A program made the position numbers and the translations under genes. A model generated the notes under the pieces. The model was not told the origin of the DNA. It worked only from the letters and a program-made list of their open reading frames with translations, and searched no databases. A stretch of DNA of 64,000 bases from F23-D06 sp045132055 (GTDB lineage Bacteria > Bacteroidota > Bacteroidia > Bacteroidales > WCHB1-69): contig JBGURP010000055.1 in the NCBI GenBank assembly GCA_045132055.1, positions 62,001 through 126,000 on the forward strand, written 5' to 3'. How positions within the stretch are numbered: position 1 is the first letter of the stretch; each line of letters opens with the position of its first letter. Of the stretch, positions 50,632 to 58,113 are shown piece after piece.

Positions 50632-51396
50632 ATGAGACCCGTTGTAACCTTAATCAGTGACTGGAGAACGCGCGACCCGTATGTGGCCATGTTCAAAGGC
50701 AAGCTGCTGACCGCTATTCCCGATGCGGAGATCATTGACATCAGTCATGTGGTGGACTTGTACAACATCAACCAGACGGCGTTTCTCACCTTGCAGAGTT
50801 ACCGCAACTTTCCTGAAGGTTCCATCCATATCCTGCTGACCAACGCCTCGGCCACATCTGCTTTTTCGCCTGTGGTGGTACCTTACGACGGGCATTTTTT
50901 CATCGGGGAGGACAACGGCATTTTCTGCCTCATGTTCAATCTTCATTTTCCCATCACCGGCCACCAGTATTCTGGCAGTACGCCTGGCGCGCTGGATAGA
51001 ATCATTGAGCTGACACAGGCCGTGAAGGAAGAAAAGATGGAATCTGTTACAACGGAATACACGAATTTCAAGAGAATGTTTGCCGCATTGCCAATACATT
51101 TTGACAATGACCGAACCATTGAAGGGGAGATAGTGTACATCGATGCCTATTTCAATGCCATCACGAACATTCCGGTCAGCATGTTCAAAGAAGCGGTAGG
51201 CAAAGGTTCCTTCCAAGCCACCATTCATTCCAAAAAGGAATGGAAATGCCAGATTTATCACGACAATTATCGCCCGGAAGAGGAGTTTTATTTCACGGGC
51301 AATGCCTTAGGATGTCTTGAAATTGCCATGTATCAAGGCAATGTGGCCATATTGGCCGATTTCAAGGTGGGCGACAAAATTACCATCAAATATTAA
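50632..51396 (+). CDS. SAM hydroxide adenosyltransferase (DUF62 family)
   Basis: A 254-residue cytosolic protein of the SAM-hydroxide adenosyltransferase/halogenase superfamily, which splits S-adenosylmethionine to adenosine and methionine. It has the N-terminal TLISDWRTRDPYVAMFKGKL and the central VVVPYDGHFFIGEDNGIFCLMF. The C-terminal domain has DAYFNAITNIPVSMF and YVDIDNYR-like strands. The fluorinase reaction is unlikely without the specialised residues. ATG 50632 is used; the longer frame would begin before the promoter box. Operon with the nitrilase-family gene 3 bp downstream. Confidence 0.85.
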   Translation: MRPVVTLISDWRTRDPYVAMFKGKLLTAIPDAEIIDISHVVDLYNINQTAFLTLQSYRNFPEGSIHILLTNASATSAFSPVVVPYDGHFFIGEDNGIFCLMFNLHFPITGHQYSGSTPGALDRIIELTQAVKEEKMESVTTEYTNFKRMFAALPIHFDNDRTIEGEIVYIDAYFNAITNIPVSMFKEAVGKGSFQATIHSKKEWKCQIYHDNYRPEEEFYFTGNALGCLEIAMYQGNVAILADFKVGDKITIKY

Positions 51397-51399
51397 AAA

Positions 51400-52170
51400 A
51401 TGGTTAAAGTAGCGCTGATTCAGTCCGATATCCGGCCTCATGATGTGGAGGCTAATCTTAATCATTATGAGCATTTACTGAAAGAGAAAATTCAGGAATC
51501 CGTTGATTTAATGGTATTTTCTGAAATGTTCAATTGCGGTTTTTCCATGGATTTTGATAAAAATGCCGAGACCATGGAGGGCGAAAGTGTGGCATTCTTG
51601 AAAACTATTGCGCATCGTTACCAGTGTGATGTGGTGGCCACGCTTCCTATCCGCGAGGGGGAGAGCATTGTCAATCGCCTGATTTGGATGTCGCCTGAGC
51701 AGATTTTGGGTTGGTATGACAAAAAACATCTTTTTTTAGGATCAGAGCAAAGAATATGCACATCGGGGAACAAGCGCACGATTGTGGAAAGTTTAGGCCA
51801 GCGTTGGCTGCCGCTTATCTGCTATGATGTCCGCTTTCCCATTTGGAGTCGCAATCATCTGCAAAATAATACATTTGAATACGATTGTCTGATTTATACC
51901 TGTAACTTTCCTGCGCCCCGCGAGCAGGTGTTACTGAAACTGGCTACGGCGCGCGCTATCGAAAACCAGGCATACGTGTTGGTGGTGAACCGCATCGGTT
52001 GTGATGGCGAGGGTCACGCGCACGCGGGTGGCACAGCGGTCATCTCGCCCCATGGCGAAATTTTGTGCCAAGCGGAACCCAATGGAGAGCAGGTGCTGAC
52101 CTGTGCTTTGGATTTCGAGTCGTTGCAGCAATATCGCGCTTCTTTTCCGGTGGCAAAACAATGGGATTAG
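51400..52170 (+). CDS. Nitrilase-superfamily amidase
   Basis: A 256-residue carbon-nitrogen hydrolase. The catalytic triad is visible: Glu42 in VFSEMFNCGF, Lys108 in GWYDKKHLF and Cys141 in LPLICYDVRFPIW, with HAHAGGTAVISPHGEIL near the C-terminus. The motif set fits the omega-amidase/deaminated-glutathione-amidase branch (cleaving alpha-ketoglutaramate or similar), though substrate is not certain. Second gene after the SAM hydrolase. It ends in a homopurine tract followed by a REP-like element at 52211. Confidence 0.88.
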   Translation: MVKVALIQSDIRPHDVEANLNHYEHLLKEKIQESVDLMVFSEMFNCGFSMDFDKNAETMEGESVAFLKTIAHRYQCDVVATLPIREGESIVNRLIWMSPEQILGWYDKKHLFLGSEQRICTSGNKRTIVESLGQRWLPLICYDVRFPIWSRNHLQNNTFEYDCLIYTCNFPAPREQVLLKLATARAIENQAYVLVVNRIGCDGEGHAHAGGTAVISPHGEILCQAEPNGEQVLTCALDFESLQQYRASFPVAKQWD

Positions 52171-52211
52171 AAGGGAGAAGAGGAGGAAAAGAGGAGAGGA
52201 GGAAGAAAAAA
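52169..52211 (+). repeat. 43-nt homopurine tract
   Basis: Only A and G on the plus strand from the nitrilase stop codon to the REP-like element. A loose 7-bp period (GAAGGGA, GAAGAGG...) is possible. Such tracts can form triplex DNA. Confidence 0.6.
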
Positions 52212-52259
52212 TCCCCTTCTATTATAGAAGGGGTGGCCGTAGGCCGGGGTAGTAATATT
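52211..52259. repeat. REP-like element (CCCCTTCT...TAGTAATAT)
   Basis: Begins ATCCCCTTCT, palindrome CCCCTTCTATTATAGAAGGGG (52213-52233), then TGGCCGTAGGCCGGGGTAGTAATAT. It matches the outer parts of the element at 39525-39650. Confidence 0.7.
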
Positions 52260-52331
52260 GATTCTTATGCATTGATTTTCAAGATATTACAAAAAATATT
52301 TTTTTATATGCTGTTTGAATCAAAAAAATTG

Positions 52332-52339
52332 TATTTTTG
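52332..52339 (+). promoter_or_regulatory. -7 promoter box of tRNA-Phe
   Basis: TATTTTTG, 18 nt before the tRNA. Confidence 0.6.
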
Positions 52340-52357
52340 CAGCCTCAAAACTGAGAT

Positions 52358-52430
<73 letters not shown>

Positions 52431-52433
52431 CAG

Positions 52434-52460
52434 AGCCTCGAATTTTTCGGGGCTTTTTTG
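52434..52460 (+). terminator. Terminator of tRNA-Phe
   Basis: A 9-bp stem AGCCTCGAA/TTCGGGGCT (one T-G pair) with a 3-nt loop followed by six T. Confidence 0.85.
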
Positions 52461-52483
52461 TTTTCACAGCCTTCCATTTTTTG

Positions 52484-52491
52484 TATATTTG
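52484..52491 (+). promoter_or_regulatory. -7 promoter box of pepT
   Basis: TATATTTG, 38 nt before ATG 52530. Confidence 0.55.
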
Positions 52492-52529
52492 CCCCCGCTT
52501 TATTTCATCACACATTAAATTCGCACACT

Positions 52530-53741
52530 ATGAAAGAAGAACTGTTGAAACGATTTTCCAAGTATATCTCTTACGCCACTACTTCTGATGAGACATCCGA
52601 AAAATATCCCAGCACGCAGGCGCTGCTGGACTTTGCCGACGTGATGGTGGAGGAACTGAAATCCATCGGCATGACGGAGGTGGCCAAAGACCAATATGGT
52701 TATGTATCTGCCCTGCTGCCGGGCAACACGGGTGGCAACGAGCCTACCATCGGGTTCATCGCGCACATGGACACGGCGCCCGACATGCCGGGCATCGCCG
52801 AGCCGCGCATCATCGAAAACTATGATGGTAAGGACATCATGCTGGATGCAGAAACCAACACGGCCCTCACCTTGGCCGACTTTCCGGAATTGGCCGGCTA
52901 CAAAGGACAAACCCTGCTTACCACGGACGGCAAAACATTGTTGGGTGCCGACGACAAAGCCGGCATGGCCGAGATTGTCTGCGCCATGGAATACCTCATC
53001 CAACATCCTGAAATCAAACATGGTCCAATCAAGGTAGCTTTCACGCCCGACGAGGAGATTGGCCAAGGGGTCAAGTACTTTGATGTGGAGAAGTTCGGTT
53101 GCGACTATGCCTACACTATGGACGGCGGGGCCATTGGCGAGCTGGAGTATGAGAACTTTAATGCCGCTTCAGCAGTCATCAAGATTCAAGGGCGCAATAT
53201 CCATCCAGGTTACGCCAAGAACAAAATGGTGAATTCCCAGCTCATCGCCATGGAGTTCAACAGTATGTTGCCGGAGTTCGAACGTCCACAATACACGCAG
53301 GATTACGAAGGATTCTTCCTGCTCATTCACATGGAGGGCAGCGTGGAGAACAGCCAGCTCAATTACATCATCCGCGACCACGACAAAGAGAAGTTCGAAG
53401 CCAAAAAGAAACAAATTCAGCAGATTACAGATTATCTGAACGTAAAATACCACAACCGCCTGACGTGCGAAATCAAGGATCAGTACTACAACATGCGCGA
53501 GAAGGTGGAACCAGTGTTTTACGTGGTGGAGCGTGCCATGAAAGCCATGGAGAAGGCGGGCGTGAAACCGGTGGTGCAACCCATTCGCGGCGGCACCGAC
53601 GGAGCCAATCTGTCGTTCCGTGGACTGCCCTGTCCCAACATTTTCGCGGGCGGACACAACTTCCACGGCAAATACGAATATGTGCCGCTGGAGTCCATGG
53701 TGAAAGCCACGGAGGTCATCCTCAACATCGCAATGGTTTAG
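52530..53741 (+). CDS. pepT: Peptidase T (tripeptide aminopeptidase)
   Basis: M20-family zinc aminopeptidase removing the N-terminal residue of tripeptides (cytosolic). The 403-residue product has the metal ligand motifs FIAHMDTAPDM (His and Asp), GADDKAGMAEIV, the catalytic glutamate in FTPDEEIGQG, DYAYTMDGG and the C-terminal GGTDGANLSFRGLPCPNIFAGGHNFHG. The frame is open upstream across the tRNA terminator, but ATG 52530 (MKEELLKRF) is the family start. Closed by a symmetrical hairpin shared with the convergent SPOR gene. Confidence 0.95.
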   Translation: MKEELLKRFSKYISYATTSDETSEKYPSTQALLDFADVMVEELKSIGMTEVAKDQYGYVSALLPGNTGGNEPTIGFIAHMDTAPDMPGIAEPRIIENYDGKDIMLDAETNTALTLADFPELAGYKGQTLLTTDGKTLLGADDKAGMAEIVCAMEYLIQHPEIKHGPIKVAFTPDEEIGQGVKYFDVEKFGCDYAYTMDGGAIGELEYENFNAASAVIKIQGRNIHPGYAKNKMVNSQLIAMEFNSMLPEFERPQYTQDYEGFFLLIHMEGSVENSQLNYIIRDHDKEKFEAKKKQIQQITDYLNVKYHNRLTCEIKDQYYNMREKVEPVFYVVERAMKAMEKAGVKPVVQPIRGGTDGANLSFRGLPCPNIFAGGHNFHGKYEYVPLESMVKATEVILNIAMV

Positions 53742-53750
53742 CGAAAACAA

Positions 53751-53782
53751 AAAGGAGACGCAAGAAAGCGTCTCCTTTTTTA
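53751..53782. terminator. Bidirectional terminator between pepT and the SPOR gene
   Basis: AAAGGAGACGC/aagaaa/GCGTCTCCTTT with A run on the left and T run on the right. Confidence 0.85.
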
Positions 53783-53789
53783 TATCTGA

Positions 53790-54179
53790 TTACTCTTTAA
53801 AAAAGATTTTCTCGGGAACGATGTACGCGTTGGGGTAGGTCAGCTGGATGCGTTTCAAATCTTTGTATGCTTCCAGACGGGTGAGGTAATTGCCCACGCG
53901 GATCTTGAAATAAGGTTCGGAATAGGAGAGATAGACACTGATGCCGGGAAAATTGGCTTTGAAGGAGGCGCGTTCCGCCTCAGCGCGGTTGCGGGAATTG
54001 TTGCCGGAATAGGCTGTAATCTGAATGCGGTAGCCATCAATTTTGTCCACTTTCTCCCACGCTTTGATGTAGTCGGATTGAATCTGCTGCACCGTCGGGT
54101 CAATGGAGTAGTGCACCTGTGCAAAAGACACGGCGCAAAACAGAACCAATATTAAGACAAGTCCAATTTTTTTCATCAT
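53790..54179 (-). CDS. Small secreted SPOR-domain-like protein
   Basis: A 129-residue exported protein. The signal peptide (about 1-20, ending VSFA-Q) is followed by a region resembling the SPOR fold (about 48-125: GYRIQITAYSGNNSRNRAEAERASF, YFKIRVGNYLTRLEAYKDLKRIQ), which in other proteins binds denuded glycan strands at the division septum. There is no membrane anchor or lipobox, so it would be periplasmic. Two -7 boxes, at 54188 and 54213, precede it; mreB is divergent upstream. Confidence 0.8.
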   Translation of the reverse strand: MMKKIGLVLILVLFCAVSFAQVHYSIDPTVQQIQSDYIKAWEKVDKIDGYRIQITAYSGNNSRNRAEAERASFKANFPGISVYLSYSEPYFKIRVGNYLTRLEAYKDLKRIQLTYPNAYIVPEKIFFKE

Positions 54180-54187
54180 TGTTGAGA

Positions 54188-54220
54188 CAAAAGTATCAAA
54201 CTATTTTTTTTGCAAAAATA
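54188..54220 (-). promoter_or_regulatory. Candidate -7 boxes of the SPOR gene
   Basis: Minus-strand TACTTTTG (54188-54195) and TATTTTTG (54213-54220); either could be used. Confidence 0.45.
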
Positions 54221-54301
54221 GAAATTTTTAAATAAACACGACTTTTTGTCGTTATCATGTAACATTAGAAAAAAATCAACGTATAGCAGTAAGATTTTTA
54301 A

Positions 54302-54309
54302 TACATTTG
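54302..54309 (+). promoter_or_regulatory. -7 promoter box of mreB
   Basis: TACATTTG, 25 nt before the ATG. Confidence 0.55.
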
Positions 54310-54334
54310 CATTTTTAAATTTTTAAAGCAAATT

Positions 54335-55357
54335 ATGGGTTTATTTTCAATATTCACAAAAGAAATCGCTATTGACTTAGGCACAGCCAACACCGTTATT
54401 TTGCAAAACAACCAGGTGGTGGTGGATGAGCCTTCCATTATTGCAATAGATCAGAAAACCAAGGAAGTCAAGGCTGTCGGCAAGAAAGCCTTGATGATGC
54501 ATGGCAAGACGCCGGAAGGCATTCGCACCATCCGTCCGTTGCGCGACGGTGTCATTGCGGACTTCCAGTCCACCGAGATGATGTTGCGTGAGTTCATCAA
54601 GATGACGAGCAACAAAGGGCATTTTCTGCCGCCGGCATTGAAGATGGTGATTTGTATCCCGTCAGGCATTACGGAAGTGGAGGAGCGCGCTGTGCGTGAT
54701 TCCGCCGAGCAAGCCGGTGCCAAGGATGTGCGTTTGATCCAGGAGCCCATGGCCGCCGCTATTGGTATTGGTATCGACGTGTTGGCTGCTTGTGGTAACA
54801 TGATTATCGACATCGGTGGTGGTACGGCTGAAATCGCCGTCATCTCCTTGGGCGGCATCACGACGTTCAAGTCTGTTAAGGTGGCTGGCGACCGTTTCAA
54901 CAGCGACATTCAGGAGTACATGCGTAAAAAACACAATATCGCCATCGGCGAACCCACTGCAGAGCAGATCAAGATCAATGTCGGTTCCGCTGTGGAGGAT
55001 TTAGAGAACCCGCCTGCGGATTACGAGTTCTATGGCCGTAACCTGCTCACGGGCGTGCCCACCGCCGTGAAGGTCAACTACCGCGAGGTGGCTCAGGCTA
55101 TCGACCGTTCCATCGCCCAAATTGAGACAGCCGTTATCAACGCATTGGAGAACACGCCGCCGGAGCTTTCCGCTGATATTTACAAAACCGGTATCTATCT
55201 GGCGGGTGGTGGTTCCCTGTTGCGCGGCCTTGACAAGCGTCTCGCCAAGAAGACGACCTTGGACGTTCACGTGGCGGAAGACCCGCTGAAAGCCGTGGCG
55301 CGCGGAACGGCAATTTCCCTCAAGAACTTCGACAAGTTCCCGTTCCTGATGAAGTAA
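54335..55357 (+). CDS. mreB: Rod-shape-determining actin homologue MreB
   Basis: Actin-like ATPase that guides cell-wall elongation on the inner membrane. The 340-residue product has phosphate 1 motif IDLGTANTVI (13-22), RPLRDGVIADFQ (67-78) and the connect motif QEPMAAAIGIG. Phosphate 2 is DIGGGTAEIAVI (about 154-165) and the adenosine motif is LAGGGSLLRGL (about 288-298). It stands alone: the usual mreC-mreD-mrdA-rodA neighbours are missing and mrdA-rodA are 46 kb away. Terminated by a strong hairpin at 55361. Confidence 0.96.
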   Translation: MGLFSIFTKEIAIDLGTANTVILQNNQVVVDEPSIIAIDQKTKEVKAVGKKALMMHGKTPEGIRTIRPLRDGVIADFQSTEMMLREFIKMTSNKGHFLPPALKMVICIPSGITEVEERAVRDSAEQAGAKDVRLIQEPMAAAIGIGIDVLAACGNMIIDIGGGTAEIAVISLGGITTFKSVKVAGDRFNSDIQEYMRKKHNIAIGEPTAEQIKINVGSAVEDLENPPADYEFYGRNLLTGVPTAVKVNYREVAQAIDRSIAQIETAVINALENTPPELSADIYKTGIYLAGGGSLLRGLDKRLAKKTTLDVHVAEDPLKAVARGTAISLKNFDKFPFLMK

Positions 55358-55360
55358 AAA

Positions 55361-55393
55361 AAAGCGCCCACATCAATGCGGGCGCTTTTTTTT
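55361..55393. terminator. Terminator after mreB, bidirectional
   Basis: Stem AAAGCGCCC/GGGCGCTTT with A run and long T run. It serves mreB and the convergent lipoprotein gene. Confidence 0.88.
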
Positions 55394-55413
55394 GGTAAGT
55401 ATTCAAATACAAT

Positions 55414-56001
55414 TTATATTGTTGCTGCGTCGCGGTGGAACACCAGCGGGAAGTTGATGATGGTGTTCTCATCCTCAGCGTTGGCAAACTGCAGATTGAT
55501 GGTGATGGTGTCGTCGTTGTCATCATAGGTGAATACAATCTGATAGTTGATAGGATCGCCGTTCTCATCGGTACCCACAGCTGTTAACGTACCCGTATGT
55601 GTAAGGCCGTCATAGACGTATGCAAGATCCATATTTTGGATTTCCTCGTTGGTGTAACCGCCAGCTATTTCAACCACATTGATCAAGGCCATGTTGTCGC
55701 TGAATGTAAAATGTGCATAGGTCGGATCGAAGTTGAGATGGAAAACCATCGTGGTGTCGAAACCATCAGGGAATTGGCAGCCGTAGTCGCTGAGGTTCAT
55801 GCCAGTCATAGCATATACCAGATCGCCAAAGGAACGGGTTGCGGTCCAATCGGTGTTGATGAGGTCGGCAGTAACTGTCACTTTAGGAGTGTTTCCGGGA
55901 TTGTCACCATTTCCTCCATCAAGGACGATGTCTTCTCTGTTACAAGAGGTCAAACAAAGTGCGAAAGCAGCAATTGCGATAATAAAGATGTTTTTTTTCA
56001 T
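55414..56001 (-). CDS. Lipoprotein, unknown (member of the ECF sigma regulon)
   Basis: A 195-residue lipoprotein: signal peptide with lipobox ending LCLTSC (Cys about 20), then an acidic/Gly linker and a beta-rich domain (VTVTADLINTDWTATRSF, DTTMVFHLNFDPTYAHFTF, INYQIVFTYDDNDDTITINLQF). No family recognised; the repeated short strands recall lipocalin-like or Ig-like folds. Its promoter region carries the same TGTTGTAG-N18-CGTT as the ECF sigma operon (56056-56085), so it is probably a target of that sigma factor. Expressed separately from the other lipoprotein gene. Confidence 0.72.
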   Translation of the reverse strand: MKKNIFIIAIAAFALCLTSCNREDIVLDGGNGDNPGNTPKVTVTADLINTDWTATRSFGDLVYAMTGMNLSDYGCQFPDGFDTTMVFHLNFDPTYAHFTFSDNMALINVVEIAGGYTNEEIQNMDLAYVYDGLTHTGTLTAVGTDENGDPINYQIVFTYDDNDDTITINLQFANAEDENTIINFPLVFHRDAATI

Positions 56002-56055
56002 ACTTTTAAGATAATAATTTTGGTTATTGAATGTGTTGATTGTTTCTGCTATAAG

Positions 56056-56085
56056 AACGCAACAAGAAATCTAAAAACTACAACA
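56056..56085 (-). promoter_or_regulatory. Predicted ECF sigma promoter of a lipoprotein gene
   Basis: Minus strand: TGTTGTAG (56085-56078), 18 nt, then CGTT-CTTAT from 56059. Sequence and spacing are identical to 58065-58094 over the two core blocks. Leader about 50 nt. Confidence 0.65.
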
Positions 56086-56098
56086 GGGAAAAATTTTT

Positions 56099-56902
56099 TT
56101 ATTCCCGGTCGAATTGCAACTGGTAGAGAATGTCTCCTTCTTCAGTCCCAAGATCGGAACGGGAGATAATCATGGTGTTGTTGGTAATCCAGTTCACGTC
56201 CCAACATCCGCTGTTCGGAAGCAGTTCGCAGTTGAGTTTTCCTTCATCCGTGAGGGTCCAAATGGAATTGTCCGTGGCAACAGTGCCATCCATCGAGTTG
56301 AATGTCAGTGTCATGGTTCCATTGTCATAGAAAGTGTAATACATTGAGCCGCCACCATTTTCAGGAGCATAGTGGTCGCTGTTGATCAAAGCGCCGTTCG
56401 GATCTATGTGACTTACCACCGAGCAGCTGAAATGCCAAGTGCCAATAATATTGTTTAAGGTAGTTGCTGGAGGAGCAGAGGCGTATGCTTTGCCGTTCCA
56501 CGTTCCATTGTCATAGGTGACAACTACCGTTCGACCTTCTTCCTCCATTTTTTTCATCCAGGCTTTCATCTCATCACGATTGGTAGTGCTGAATGTTTTG
56601 GCGGCTTTAGTGCCCCCTGATTCATTATTCTGGAAGTAGGTGGTTTGATTCATGTTGAAGAATGTAACCTTGCTGCCACTTTGAACTTGGTTACAAAGCA
56701 CATCCAGCATGGCGTCCCATTGACCTTCCGTTGCCAAAGTCTGGCGATATTCGTTGTTACCAATTTTGTAAACTATGACTCGCTCTTTTGGGTTGTTGTT
56801 GACATCATTACCATCAGGATCGTTGTTGTCAGGTCTTTCACATGCTGAGAAGGCAAAAAACAGTACTGCTAGTAAAGCGGAAAATTTCAGAATCTTTTTC
56901 AT
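56099..56902 (-). CDS. Lipoprotein, unknown (lipocalin-like)
   Basis: A 267-residue lipoprotein: lipobox ending FAFSAC (Cys about 20), then an Asp/Asn-rich linker (ERPDNNDPDGNDVNNN) and two beta-rich parts. The C-terminal 110 residues (NIIGTWHFSCSVVSH, MYYTFYDNGTMTLTFNSMDG, WTLTDEGKLNCELLPN) have the pattern of Bacteroidota lipocalin-like domains. Fourth gene of the ECF sigma operon, 12 bp after the DUF4252-like gene, so probably produced together with the sigma factor. Confidence 0.72.
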   Translation of the reverse strand: MKKILKFSALLAVLFFAFSACERPDNNDPDGNDVNNNPKERVIVYKIGNNEYRQTLATEGQWDAMLDVLCNQVQSGSKVTFFNMNQTTYFQNNESGGTKAAKTFSTTNRDEMKAWMKKMEEEGRTVVVTYDNGTWNGKAYASAPPATTLNNIIGTWHFSCSVVSHIDPNGALINSDHYAPENGGGSMYYTFYDNGTMTLTFNSMDGTVATDNSIWTLTDEGKLNCELLPNSGCWDVNWITNNTMIISRSDLGTEEGDILYQLQFDRE

Positions 56903-56914
56903 ATAAACCAGTTT

Positions 56915-57322
56915 TTATTTTGCTTGTTTCATATTATTCAGTTGATAATCAAGAAGTGCATCGTATTGCGCTTCAGTGTCAAGGCGGTAGAAGGCTACCG
57001 TTCGTCGTGTGTGGGAGGCCACCACGCGCAAGACAGAAGAACCGGTCCATTTTACACGTTGCTCCGGTTTTCCGGTGTTGCCTAACCAACTCACGACACC
57101 TTCGTCTCCCTTGATATTCAATTCTTTAGTTAGTTTCTGCCATGCGGTTTCGCTGTCAGCCACAACAAGCACAACATCCACTCGTTCACTTTCGTTGAGC
57201 TTGAAGCCGCTTACTTGTGCGACAGTGAGATCCTGCCGAGAGGCATAGCGCTTATACAAGTCGTTTTGCGCCATGGCCACTATCGGAAGCATCAGCATCA
57301 ATATGATTAATAGTCGTTTCAT
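56915..57322 (-). CDS. Small secreted DUF4252-like protein
   Basis: A 135-residue exported protein. The signal peptide (about 1-18, ending AMA-Q) is followed by NDLYKRYASRQDLTVAQVSGFKL, ERVDVVLVVADSETAWQKL and a terminal SVLRVVASHTRRTVAFYRLDTEAQ. The layout is like DUF4252 proteins that sit behind ECF sigma factors in Bacteroidota. The chosen ATG 57322 overlaps the stop of the preceding gene by one base; a longer start would lack a good signal peptide. Role unknown. Confidence 0.7.
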   Translation of the reverse strand: MKRLLIILMLMLPIVAMAQNDLYKRYASRQDLTVAQVSGFKLNESERVDVVLVVADSETAWQKLTKELNIKGDEGVVSWLGNTGKPEQRVKWTGSSVLRVVASHTRRTVAFYRLDTEAQYDALLDYQLNNMKQAK

Positions 57323-57591
57323 TATTCCAATAACATTTCTGAGGCCAAAGAAGCCCATTCTGCGTCGGTGGTACCGATACGATTACAATAAACTTTCTCG
57401 TAATTCCGAGACGGGTGCAGTTGAGTAGTAATTAGCGACACCGTCAAGGCTACAACAATCAAAATAGCGGCCACTATGTTGATAGTGCGGCGTTGTTTCT
57501 GCCTCCAAACCGGGTATTCCCCAGCTAAGCGTTGGCTATAACCCTCTGCTTCAGCTCGTTGCCATAATTCATCAAATTCTTTTTCTGTCAT
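57322..57591 (-). CDS. Small single-span membrane protein, candidate anti-sigma factor
   Basis: 89 residues: a polar N-terminal part (MTEKEFDELWQRAEAEGYSQ, helical), one membrane span (about 37-56, NIVAAILIVVALTVSLITTQ) and a short outer tail. The gene starts inside the sigma gene (ATGA overlap of 4 bp) and its product has the size and topology of a simple anti-sigma factor holding an ECF sigma factor at the membrane. The zinc-type HxxxCxxC motif is absent, so the assignment rests on position and topology. Confidence 0.6.
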   Translation of the reverse strand: MTEKEFDELWQRAEAEGYSQRLAGEYPVWRQKQRRTINIVAAILIVVALTVSLITTQLHPSRNYEKVYCNRIGTTDAEWASLASEMLLE

Positions 57592-58055
57592 ATTTCCATT
57601 GATTTTCTTAATTTTTCTTTGATTCTGACCAGTCTCACGCTCACATTTTTCTCTGTCATTCCCAATTGTTCGCCTATCTCTTTGTAGTTATAACCTTCCA
57701 GTTGCAACCTTACAATCGATCGGTCTGGTTCATCGAGCAGGTTAATCCTCTCATGCAATTCTCTCAACAAGCTGCGATCCTCATTGATCACATCATAATC
57801 CTCTGGCAAAGATTCAGTCTCTTTCACACGCCGCAGGCAGTCTATTACGGCGTTACGTCCTATTTTCCAAGATAATGCAGCCTGCTGCAAAGCGGGTAGG
57901 GAAAGTAAACGTTCCCTGTCGCGCCATAAAGCCACAGTGACTTCCTGCAATAGGTCGTCAACTTCCAGTCCCCGCCGACTGTAATGACGACAGAGAGAAA
58001 AAAGCAACCCCCTATGACGGTGGAGCATATCTTCGAAAGGATCCCTTAGTCTCAC
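57588..58055 (-). CDS. ECF-type RNA polymerase sigma factor
   Basis: A 155-residue sigma-70 family factor with only regions 2 and 4. Region 2 has RGLLFSLCRHYSRRGLEVDDLLQEVTVALWRD (about 14-45) and AVIDCLRRVK. Region 4 has LDEPDRSIVRLQLEGYNYKEIGEQLGMTEKNVSVRLVRIKEKL (about 106-148). The frame starts with GTG (58055) 4-5 nt after the predicted transcription start, so translation may be leaderless, or begin at Met10 (58028). Directs RNA polymerase to an envelope-type regulon; its own promoter motif recurs before the lipoprotein gene at 56001. Confidence 0.9.
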   Translation of the reverse strand: MRLRDPFEDMLHRHRGLLFSLCRHYSRRGLEVDDLLQEVTVALWRDRERLLSLPALQQAALSWKIGRNAVIDCLRRVKETESLPEDYDVINEDRSLLRELHERINLLDEPDRSIVRLQLEGYNYKEIGEQLGMTEKNVSVRLVRIKEKLRKSMEI

Positions 58056-58064
58056 ATATATAGA

Positions 58065-58094
58065 AACGTAAGATAAAGCAAAAAAACTACAACA
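58065..58094 (-). promoter_or_regulatory. Predicted ECF sigma promoter of its own operon
   Basis: Minus strand: TGTTGTAG (58094-58087), 18 nt, then CGTT-TCTAT from 58068. It sits in the 58-bp gap after the M16 protease gene. Confidence 0.65.
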
Positions 58095-58113
58095 GAAAAA
58101 AATTTTGCCTTTT

